From assembly GCA_964644555.1 (NCBI GenBank), contig CAZXWI010000106.1, forward strand, positions 1 through 5,003: a stretch of 5,003 nt of DNA, written 5' to 3'. Of the stretch, positions 1 through 4,937 are shown piece by piece. A model generated the notes under the pieces. That model was not told the origin of the DNA, did not search any database, and saw only the letters and a list, made by a program, of their open reading frames with translations. This DNA comes from RUG14186 sp964644555 (lineage in GTDB: Bacteria > Bacillota > Clostridia > Eubacteriales > Anaerofustaceae). Made by a program: the position numbers and the translations under genes. Position 1 is the first letter of the stretch; every line of letters begins with the position of its first letter.

Positions 1-11
1 ACTTATAGTTT

Positions 12-47
12 AAAAGAGAGAATTTTTATCTCTCTTTTTTGTTTTTA
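12..47 (+). terminator. Rho-independent terminator of an upstream gene
   Basis: AAAAGAGAGA (12-21) and TCTCTCTTTT (29-38) form a perfect 10-bp stem with a 7-nt loop. A T-rich tail with one G interruption follows to about 46. The tail is on the + strand, so the hairpin most likely ends a + strand gene lying left of the window. On the minus strand the hairpin is followed only by TTTTAAAC, so it could act weakly in that direction too. Confidence 0.8.
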
Positions 48-167
48 TATTGTATTATAAGGTTTAAATCTATCAAGATCATTTTCCCTTGAATATTCCT
101 TCAAAAACCCATAATTATTAATCTTTCGCTTTTGTTTTCCTCCTTTTAATTGATATCCGATTACATC
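45..167 (-). pseudogene. Possible remnant of a small minus-strand gene
   Basis: A 40-codon minus-strand frame is open from just after a TAA (168-170) to a TAA at 45-47. Its translation looks protein-like: it is rich in charged residues and ends LDRFKPYNTI. It has no ATG or GTG; the only usual alternative start is TTG at 102-104, about 34 nt from the only Shine-Dalgarno sequence. That sequence, AAAAGGAGGA (138-147, minus), is very strong and sits inside the frame. A weak promoter-like pair lies upstream (TTGACT 172-177, TATCAA 150-155, 16-nt spacer). I do not recognise the peptide. Such a frame could arise by chance, so this is offered only as a possible decayed gene or gene end. Confidence 0.2.
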
Positions 168-192
168 TTAAAGTCAAAAGCGTAATTTGTTA

Positions 193-221
193 TTTAAAAA
201 TTTTCTTTGCAGTGGTAAAAT
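193..221 (+). promoter_or_regulatory. Putative promoter of the EIIC-like gene
   Basis: TTTAAA (193-198, 4 of 6 matches to TTGACA) is separated by 17 nt from TAAAAT (216-221, 5 of 6 matches to TATAAT). The -10 box is preceded by TGG (213-215), giving an extended -10 (TGnTAAAAT). The predicted start near 228 would leave a short leader of about 18 nt containing the ribosome-binding site GAGGT (234-238). I saw no convincing cre-type operator. Confidence 0.55.
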
Positions 222-245
222 ACTAAATAAAGCGAGGTATTATTT

Positions 246-1232
246 ATGAAAGATTTCTTTAAAAGATATTTTATAGATCCTCTGACCTACATGGCTCAGG
301 GGTTATTTGCCACCTTGATAGTGGGCAGTATTCTCAATCAAATAGGGGTAGTTGTCAATCACCCTGTAATAACGCCTTTTTTATGCGATACGGTATTTCC
401 GGCTTGCAAGGTTATGACCGCTCCCGTAATAGCCATGGCGGTAAGTTACGGCCTTAAATCCGACCCATTGGTTATCTTTGCCTGCGGTGCCGCAGGATAC
501 ATAGGTTCAGACCCTGTCAGTGCGCTTCTGGCAGGAATTGTCGGTAATGTTGCGGGAATGTTGGTCAGTAAAAAAACGAAGCTGGATATCCTTCTTACGC
601 CGATAGTAACGCTCATCTGCGCAGGAGTTGTTGCGGCATTGGTTGGGCCTGTAATATCGCAATTTATGAATGAACTCGGGCAGATCATCATGTGGGCAAC
701 GGAACAGCAGCCCTTTGTTATGGGAATTTTGGTTTCGGTAATAATGGGAATGATTTTGACTCTGCCCATCAGCTCCGCCGCACTTTGCATGATGCTTAAT
801 TTAAGCGGCATTGCTGCAGGTGCTGCCACAATAGGATGCTGCTGTCAAATGGTGGGTTTTGCCGTAATGAGCTATAAAGCAAACGGTTTCGGTGGCCTTT
901 TGGCTCAGGGTTTGGGCACATCCATGCTGCAAGTACCGAATATCATGAAAAAGCCCATAATTTGGCTGCCGACAATACTCTCCAGTGCAGTGCTGGGTCC
1001 TGTTTGTACGGTAATGCTCAAAATGACCAATCTTCCCTACGGTGCAGGCATGGGTACGAGCGGCTTGGTAGGGCAGTTCGGCACATTCGAATCAATGGGA
1101 GCTACTCCTGTAATATTCGTTATGGTGCTTGTTATGCACTTCATTTTGCCTGCTGTTTTAACTTCGGCATTCAGCTCTTTCATGAAAAAGAACGGCTGGA
1201 TAAAAGATTCTGATCTCAAATTAGATATCTGA
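246..1232 (+). CDS. PTS EIIC-like (PF13303 / PfoR-type) membrane protein
   Basis: This is a 328-residue polytopic membrane protein with a short basic N-terminus and about eight to ten hydrophobic segments. It resembles the PTS_EIIC_2 family, which includes proteins annotated as PfoR in clostridia. Family-like landmarks are GSDPVSALLAG (87-97), LPISSAAL (173-180), the glycine/alanine-rich segment GIAAGAATIGCCCQMVGFAV (188-207), the stretch with QGLGTSMLQVPNI (221-233), and GAGMGTSGLVGQ (267-278). The length is normal for a stand-alone member. No EIIA or EIIB domain is fused or adjacent, so sugar phosphorylation by this protein cannot be assumed; substrate and role are unknown. The start is supported by GAGGT seven nt upstream and a promoter at 193-221. 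The gene is visibly more GC-rich than its neighbours. Its last 17 bp overlap the convergent gene. Confidence 0.9.
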   Translation: MKDFFKRYFIDPLTYMAQGLFATLIVGSILNQIGVVVNHPVITPFLCDTVFPACKVMTAPVIAMAVSYGLKSDPLVIFACGAAGYIGSDPVSALLAGIVGNVAGMLVSKKTKLDILLTPIVTLICAGVVAALVGPVISQFMNELGQIIMWATEQQPFVMGILVSVIMGMILTLPISSAALCMMLNLSGIAAGAATIGCCCQMVGFAVMSYKANGFGGLLAQGLGTSMLQVPNIMKKPIIWLPTILSSAVLGPVCTVMLKMTNLPYGAGMGTSGLVGQFGTFESMGATPVIFVMVLVMHFILPAVLTSAFSSFMKKNGWIKDSDLKLDI

Positions 1233-2199
1233 CAGAATTAAAAATAAGTAGTAAAATGCACCCCAAAACAGCATTGATCACAGCATTGATAATCTTAAAC
1301 AAAACGAACCTTTTTACAGACAGGTTCGTTTTTGTTATAAAAGACAAATTCTGCATTAAAAAGCATAGCCCTCCAAATCCCACAGATGCATAACTTACCG
1401 CCATAACGAGTAATTCATTTTTGGGTAAATAGTTTTTCAGTACAACAGCTCCCGATGTTATTTCCGTAAATACGCTTAGTATACCGAAAGAAATGGAGTT
1501 TTCATTAACAATGTTAAAGTCTGAAAACGCTCTTATCACAACCGAAAAAAAGACAACGAACGCACCTATGTTTATAGCCGTACTCGCTGAATTGGTTATT
1601 GCATTTGTGAAAAAATCGAAAAAAGGTATTTCGCTTTTTGTTATCGGAAGTGGCTTAGGGGGAGTGTATGTTGTTTTATAAATTAATTTATATATATACG
1701 AAGTAATGTAGCTGCCTATGTAATTGACGATTAAAAGACTTATGGCATAAATCCTTTTCTGATACATTAAAATTCCCATTGTAGAATATAAAAATAAAGG
1801 GCTTATCGCAGAGCAGAGCGTGATGAGGTGTTGTGCATCATCAGAAGTAATTTTGTTTTCTTCATACATTTCACATACGCATTTTACCGAAAGAGGACTT
1901 GCGCATACAAGGCTTATCAAGTATATGTTAGCGGCATTATCCGATATATTAAGGCTGTATAATATTTTCTTTATCGGCTTTATGCCGTTTGATTCATTCA
2001 TATTTATCACTACCTTGCTTATGAAGCCGAAAATAAAAACATTCGGCAAAACTTTGTTTGCCCATAGGAGTATGCTATCAATGGTTGCACTTGATGCTTT
2101 TTCGGGAAATAGCACAAAATACATAAGCAAAAACAAGCAGAATATATACGATAAAATTTGTGATATATTAAAAGACTTCATATTTAAGTCTATGCTCAA
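1216..2199 (-). CDS. YlbJ-like integral membrane protein (Gate-domain type)
   Basis: This is a 327-residue protein with many hydrophobic segments. It resembles the sporulation integral membrane protein YlbJ and related nucleoside-recognition (Gate) proteins. Similar points are LFPEKASSAT then WANKVLPNVFIFGF (30-59); the region corresponding to the YlbJ 'SGYPxGAK' stretch, here CASPLSVKCVCEMYEENKIT (99-118); the following LITLCSAISPLFLYSTMGI (125-143); FTEITSG (244-250); and VGFGGL (273-278). It is shorter than the roughly 400-residue Bacillus YlbJ, and the usual glycine/proline loop is altered, so a divergent paralogue is likely. In Bacillus the family is associated with spore formation; transport substrate unknown. 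The frame begins with TTG at 2197-2199; an ATG at 2179-2181 (residue 7) is a realistic alternative. Neither has a clear Shine-Dalgarno. It lies 22 nt after nth, suggesting co-transcription. Confidence 0.78.
   Translation of the reverse strand: MSIDLNMKSFNISQILSYIFCLFLLMYFVLFPEKASSATIDSILLWANKVLPNVFIFGFISKVVINMNESNGIKPIKKILYSLNISDNAANIYLISLVCASPLSVKCVCEMYEENKITSDDAQHLITLCSAISPLFLYSTMGILMYQKRIYAISLLIVNYIGSYITSYIYKLIYKTTYTPPKPLPITKSEIPFFDFFTNAITNSASTAINIGAFVVFFSVVIRAFSDFNIVNENSISFGILSVFTEITSGAVVLKNYLPKNELLVMAVSYASVGFGGLCFLMQNLSFITKTNLSVKRFVLFKIINAVINAVLGCILLLIFNSVRYLI
1298..1336 (+). terminator. Terminator of the EIIC-like gene, inside the convergent ORF
   Basis: AACAAAACGAACCT (1298-1311) pairs with AGGTTCGTTTTTGTT (1322-1336). 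The stem is about 14 bp with a single-base bulge, a 10-nt loop, and a T-rich descending arm that doubles as the U tract. It lies 66 nt past the permease stop and is the best + strand terminator there. It falls within codons of the convergent YlbJ-like gene (around residues 288-301). The opposite-strand hairpin is followed by TTTTGTTT, so it might also attenuate that gene near its 3' end. Confidence 0.75.
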
Positions 2200-2211
2200 A
2201 AACGAAGTCTT
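2172..2211 (-). promoter_or_regulatory. Inverted repeat spanning the YlbJ-like start codons
   Basis: On the minus strand AAGACTTC (2211-2204) and GAAGTCTT (2179-2172) are perfect 8-bp inverted repeats separated by 24 nt. The TTG start candidate lies in the loop, and the second arm begins at the G of the alternative ATG. In the nth/YlbJ-like transcript this hairpin could cover the start region and modulate translation. No U tract follows, so it is not a terminator. Function is inference; the repeat itself is directly visible. Confidence 0.4.
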
Positions 2212-2221
2212 ATTATTTTAT

Positions 2222-2851
2222 TTAAAGCGATTTATAATATTGACACATATCTTTTATACAGCAGTTTTCACATTCGGGATTTCTTGCGTGGCAAATGGCT
2301 CTGCCGTGGTGGATTAATATGTGGTGCATAAGTATCCAATCATCTTTATTGATTACCTGCATGAGTTTATGTTCCGTTTTCAAAACATCTTTTTCCTTGG
2401 CGTAACCTATCCTGTTGGATACTCGAAATACATGCGTATCCACAGCAATGGTAGGCACTTTAAAAGCATTTGCCATTACCACATTTGCGGTTTTTCTTCC
2501 TACTCCGGGCAGTGTTATCAAGTTATCCATATTATTTGGCACTTCCCCGCCAAAGTCGGAAATAAGCCTATCGGATAATTCCAAAATGTTTTTTGCTTTG
2601 CTGCTTGCAAGACCGCATGTTTTTATAAGTTCGTATATTTTTTCGTACCCAAGCTTTATCATTTTCTCGGGAGTGTCGGCATGGGAAAATAATTCGGGAG
2701 TTACTTTATTTACCCTCACATCTGTGCATTGTGCGGAAAGCACCGTAGCAATGAGCAGTTCGTAAGGAGTTTCGTAATTCAGTTCGCACGATGCGTTCGG
2801 GTAATTTTGTTTAAGCGTTTCTGTGATTTGGTCTAATTCGATTTGTTCCAT
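2222..2851 (-). CDS. nth: Endonuclease III (DNA glycosylase/AP lyase)
   Basis: Endonuclease III is a bifunctional base-excision-repair enzyme that removes oxidised pyrimidines and cleaves abasic sites by beta-elimination. The 209-residue protein is nearly the length of the E. coli enzyme (211). The early ELLIATVLSAQCTDVRVNK (31-49) is typical. The helix-hairpin-helix motif LPGVGRKTANVV (114-125) contains the catalytic Lys120. VDTHVFRVSNR (137-147) contains the catalytic Asp138. The four Fe-S ligands are Cys187, Cys194, Cys197 and Cys203 with C-X6-C-X2-C-X5-C spacing. The ATG start gives residue numbering identical to E. coli, which supports it, although no good Shine-Dalgarno precedes it. It is followed after 22 nt by the YlbJ-like gene. 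Upstream, on the same strand, lies a terminated small RNA. Confidence 0.97.
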   Translation of the reverse strand: MEQIELDQITETLKQNYPNASCELNYETPYELLIATVLSAQCTDVRVNKVTPELFSHADTPEKMIKLGYEKIYELIKTCGLASSKAKNILELSDRLISDFGGEVPNNMDNLITLPGVGRKTANVVMANAFKVPTIAVDTHVFRVSNRIGYAKEKDVLKTEHKLMQVINKDDWILMHHILIHHGRAICHARNPECENCCIKDMCQYYKSL

Positions 2852-2865
2852 ATTTAAATTTTATC

Positions 2866-2871
2866 ATTATA
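2866..2871 (-). promoter_or_regulatory. Possible -10 box for nth
   Basis: A perfect TATAAT lies on the minus strand 14 nt before the nth ATG. The best -35 candidate at 17-nt spacing is TTATCC (2889-2894, 3 of 6 matches), which is poor. If used, the leader would be only about 8 nt, nearly leaderless, consistent with the lack of a Shine-Dalgarno. The alternative is readthrough from the upstream minus-strand promoter past the terminator at 2905-2938. Confidence 0.3.
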
Positions 2872-2904
2872 TTTGTTTTTTTGCAATTGGATAAAATCTA
2901 TTTC

Positions 2905-2938
2905 AAAAAAGAAAATAAGCCTTGAAATATATCAAGGC
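2905..2938 (-). terminator. Terminator of the small RNA upstream of nth
   Basis: On the minus strand GCCTTGA (2938-2932) and TCAAGGC (2925-2919) form a perfect 7-bp stem with a 6-nt loop, followed by TTATTTTCTTTTTT (2918-2905). This is a good intrinsic terminator. It lies 54 nt upstream of the nth start and so either ends an independent RNA or acts as an attenuator for nth. Confidence 0.8.
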
Positions 2939-3036
2939 AATTTCCCGGTAAAGCTTACACCGAGCGCTGCTTCTTGACGCCGAATGTTCACTTATTTAAC
3001 CAAAAATGAAAGTAATTTGAAAGATTTATTAAGTAT
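2906..3036 (-). ncRNA. Candidate small RNA, about 130 nt, family unknown
   Basis: The boundaries come from a consensus promoter (3043-3071) and an intrinsic terminator (2905-2938) on the minus strand. The interior has an AT-rich 5' part and then a markedly GC-richer core at about 2944-2983, set in very AT-rich intergenic DNA. A small hairpin CGGT/ACCG (2959-2962 with 2946-2949) precedes the terminator, and a weak 5-bp stem (3030-3034 with 2990-2994) could close the upstream half. A 19-codon frame from a GTG (2989-2991) to a TGA in the terminator stem (2932-2934) reads MNIRRQEAALGVSFTGKLP, but has no Shine-Dalgarno, so translation is doubtful. I recognise no riboswitch core, 6S, SRP, tmRNA or RNase P signature. 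It could be a free regulatory RNA or an attenuating leader of nth. Confidence 0.6.
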
Positions 3037-3042
3037 GCTTGT

Positions 3043-3071
3043 ATTATATCGAACCCATGTTCATTTGTCAA
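3043..3071 (-). promoter_or_regulatory. Perfect sigma-A consensus promoter for the small RNA
   Basis: On the minus strand TTGACA (3071-3066) and TATAAT (3048-3043) are both 6 of 6 matches, with an ideal 17-nt spacer. Transcription should begin near 3036, running towards nth. It is by far the strongest promoter sequence in the window. No convincing ORF begins just downstream, which points to a noncoding product. Confidence 0.85.
3050..3063. promoter_or_regulatory. Putative LexA (SOS/DinR) box
   Basis: CGAACCCATGTTCA contains a perfect GAAC-N4-GTTC palindrome (3051-3062), the core of the Gram-positive LexA box (consensus CGAACRNRYGTTYG). It deviates at the first R and at the last G. It lies between the -35 and -10 boxes of the minus-strand promoter, where a bound repressor would block RNA polymerase. 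Binding is inferred from the match only. Confidence 0.5.
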
Positions 3072-3085
3072 GTGTTTTCGATAAA

Positions 3086-3110
3086 ATGTTCGTATTTTTT
3101 TACGAATATT
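3086..3110. repeat. Inverted repeat upstream of the PBP gene
   Basis: AATGTTCGTA (3086-3095 region) and TACGAATATT (3101-3110) form a near-perfect inverted repeat: TTCGTA (3089-3094) and TACGAA (3101-3106) pair exactly around a run of six T, with one G-T pair before the outer AAT/ATT. It lies just upstream of the -35 of the minus-strand promoter and about 50 nt before the PBP start. It could be an operator or a leader hairpin for the PBP gene. It is not followed by a clean U tract. Confidence 0.4.
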
Positions 3111-3144
3111 TATTTTCTTCATGTCAAAGCTAATTACATAATGT

Positions 3145-3153
3145 AAAGGTGGG
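3145..3153 (+). promoter_or_regulatory. Ribosome-binding site of the PBP gene
   Basis: AAAGGTGGG differs from the ideal AAAGGAGGG by one base and ends five nt before the ATG at 3159. It is the clearest ribosome-binding site among the four main genes and fixes the PBP start. Confidence 0.75.
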
Positions 3154-3158
3154 TAAAT

Positions 3159-4640
3159 ATGGCTAAAGAAAAAATGTTTGATAACAGGCTGAAATTTCTT
3201 TTATGTATTATTTCTATAATGCTTATTGTTTGTGCGTCATTTACTTACAAAGCAATTTTTTACGAAGATGTAACCGAAAGTGTTCTGGCAAACCAATATG
3301 TAAAAAATATCATGCTTGCGTACCCAAGAGGCACTATCTACGATAGAAATTCTATCCCCTTAACCAACCGAAACAGTGAATACCCCTTTTTAGCCCTTTG
3401 TGATAATCCCATTGATTGTGTAGCGAAAAACTTAATAGGTGATGTTGAAATCGACGAAAATAATACCACACAATCGGGCTGCAAGGGCATAAGCGGTTTA
3501 CAGCGCTGTTATGATTCTTTATTAAACGGAGGCTCTGCAATAGGGGTGTATTCATATGTGGATGCCAACGGCAATACCGTGGACGATAATTATTATGTAA
3601 GTTCAAACCATATCAATGAGGGTGGCAATGTGTATCTCACTATTGATTATTATATGCAAAAGACCATGGAAGAAACCATTGCAAAATGTGCTGATGATAT
3701 AGGTTTTGAATATGCCTCGGTAATCTTAACGGAAGTAAGCACCGGCAAAATAAGGGCAATGGCTTCTTACGGAGGATATATGAATCAGGCTGTTTTATCT
3801 TATCAGCCCGGTAGCATTATGAAAATAATCACTGCATTAACCGCCTACGATATGGGCATTATAGATGATAACACAAAGTATTTATGCACTTCATCAGTAG
3901 ATGTTGGTGGCGAGCAAAAAGGTTGCATCTACGAAACAGCCCACGGTGAAATCACCATTTCGGAAGCTTTGGCTCTCTCTTGTAATTGCTGTTTTTATGA
4001 TTTGGCAAAAAAGCTTACTTATACTTCTATTGATGGCAAACTTTGTTCGTATATGCTTGATAATGCCAAGAAATTGGGATTTAACGAATATGGCAAAGAG
4101 CCTCAAAACAAGTTTATTTTAGAATACGACGGATACGACAGCTTTGTGCCGTCCGAATTATTTAATGATATGGATATTTTCAATTCCGCACTCGGTCAGG
4201 GCAATACCCAAGCAAGTGCATATCTTATTAATAATATAACAACCGCCATAGCCTCCGAAGGCGCTTCCCCAAAAGCATATATCACCGAAAAACTCACCGA
4301 TGCCGCAGGAAGTGAACTGCCAAACCCCGAAAAAGCCGAATTCGACTTAGCTCTTAAAAAAGAAACTCTCATCTGGCTAAAAAACTCAATGAGAGAAACT
4401 TATCTTTCGGGAACTGCTTCAAGTGTTGATTTTTCATTCTGCGGTGGCATAGCAGGCAAAACAGGAACTGCCGAAAATATAGAAGGTGCGCTTTCCCATG
4501 CATGGTTCAGCGGATTCTATCCGATGAATGAAGCTAAATATGCCATTACCGTGCTTATTCCCAATATAGGCAGCAGCCACAACGCATTAATTCTTGCAAA
4601 AGAAGTAATATCAGAAATCGAAAAACTTAAAATTGAGTAA
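3159..4640 (+). CDS. Class B penicillin-binding protein (transpeptidase)
   Basis: This is a membrane-anchored D,D-transpeptidase that would cross-link peptidoglycan outside the membrane. The 493-residue protein has a short basic N-terminus, one transmembrane anchor (about 12-29), a reduced N-terminal dimerisation region containing YPRGTIYDRNSIPLTNR (55-71), and a transpeptidase domain from about 185. All three active-site motifs are present: SIMK (Ser219, Lys222), SCN (274-276) and KTGTAE (434-439). A conserved GQG (346-348) is also seen. The size resembles the compact PbpA type, and there are no C-terminal PASTA domains. The start is supported by AAAGGTGGG (3145-3153), five nt before the ATG. 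No FtsW/RodA partner lies in the window, so a role in elongation, division or sporulation cannot be assigned. It has an unusually high 14 cysteines. No clear promoter was found. Confidence 0.95.
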   Translation: MAKEKMFDNRLKFLLCIISIMLIVCASFTYKAIFYEDVTESVLANQYVKNIMLAYPRGTIYDRNSIPLTNRNSEYPFLALCDNPIDCVAKNLIGDVEIDENNTTQSGCKGISGLQRCYDSLLNGGSAIGVYSYVDANGNTVDDNYYVSSNHINEGGNVYLTIDYYMQKTMEETIAKCADDIGFEYASVILTEVSTGKIRAMASYGGYMNQAVLSYQPGSIMKIITALTAYDMGIIDDNTKYLCTSSVDVGGEQKGCIYETAHGEITISEALALSCNCCFYDLAKKLTYTSIDGKLCSYMLDNAKKLGFNEYGKEPQNKFILEYDGYDSFVPSELFNDMDIFNSALGQGNTQASAYLINNITTAIASEGASPKAYITEKLTDAAGSELPNPEKAEFDLALKKETLIWLKNSMRETYLSGTASSVDFSFCGGIAGKTGTAENIEGALSHAWFSGFYPMNEAKYAITVLIPNIGSSHNALILAKEVISEIEKLKIE

Positions 4641-4653
4641 AAAATTATTTTTT

Positions 4654-4793
4654 CTTAGGTAATTTTAAGGTATATGGTATATAATAAAACCGAAAATAGA
4701 TACTGTTATGTTTAGGTGTGTTTCATTTTCGCAATCATCTTAAATCCTGATTTTCTTGTGTCAAATCAAATTTTGCGGTTTGTAATACCTAAG
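4654..4793. other. Nested inverted repeats after the PBP gene; nothing coding seen
   Basis: The 190 nt between the PBP stop and the next terminator contain no convincing gene but show nested complementarity. CTTAGGTA (4654-4661) matches TACCTAAG (4786-4793). GGTAT (4676-4680) with ATACC (4785-4789) is an alternative outer pairing. AAACCG then AAAAT (4687-4697) pair with ATTTT-G-CGGTTT (4770-4781, one bulged G). Inside, TGATTT (4748-4753) pairs with AAATCA (4763-4768). A TATAAT at 4680-4685 has no good -35. The element could be a structured 3' UTR, a small RNA, or a degenerate MITE-like insertion. Confidence 0.35.
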
Positions 4794-4830
4794 CATAATA
4801 ACACATTTTCTTCTCTAATGATTTTATATT

Positions 4831-4871
4831 AAAGGAAAAGGCATCTCTAAAGAGAGGTCTTTTCCTTTTTT
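4831..4871 (+). terminator. Strong terminator downstream of the PBP gene
   Basis: AAAGGAAAAG (4831-4840) pairs with CTTTTCCTTT (4859-4868). The stem continues inward through GCATCTCT/AGAGAGGT (4841-4848 with 4851-4858) with one mismatch and one wobble, giving a long hairpin with a small loop. Six T (4866-4871) overlap and follow the stem. It ends + strand transcription from the PBP gene or from a small RNA in the intervening 190 nt. Confidence 0.85.
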
Positions 4872-4895
4872 GAAAAGTTTTACCGAATAATTTAC

Positions 4896-4937
4896 AAAAA
4901 ACCGATAGTTTATGTATCAAACAGAATCTATCGGTTT
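4896..4937 (-). terminator. Minus-strand terminator for a gene beyond the right edge
   Basis: AAACCGATAG (4899-4908) and CTATCGGTTT (4928-4937) form a perfect 10-bp stem with a 19-nt loop. On the minus strand the stem runs into TTTTTG (4900-4895), giving a U tract, whereas the + side is followed by AAAATTG. It therefore most likely terminates a minus-strand gene entering from the right, convergent with the PBP gene. Confidence 0.7.

Noticed and set aside
446..829. A 127-residue minus-strand frame inside the EIIC-like gene
   Set aside because: Fully antisense to a clear membrane-protein gene; it looks like a shadow with no family features.
1820..2317. A 165-residue + frame across the YlbJ-like/nth junction
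   Set aside because: Antisense to two real genes, crosses their boundary, and shows no domain pattern.
2906..3036. tracrRNA (strong promoter, TTAAATAAG, terminal hairpins)
   Set aside because: No CRISPR repeat, no cas gene in the window, and no anti-repeat that could be paired with anything here.
3043..3062. GGTTCGA on the minus strand, resembling a tRNA T-loop
   Set aside because: No acceptor stem, anticodon arm or CCA context; it lies within the promoter spacer.
2984..3133. A 49-codon + strand frame starting MFTYLTKNES in the nth/PBP gap
   Set aside because: No Shine-Dalgarno; it runs antisense through the consensus promoter, the LexA-like box and the T-loop inverted repeat, which explain the sequence better.
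4716..4832. A 38-codon + frame from a GTG after the PBP gene
   Set aside because: Poor ribosome-binding site, starts directly after a stop, overlaps the terminator stem and the inverted repeats; no recognisable protein.
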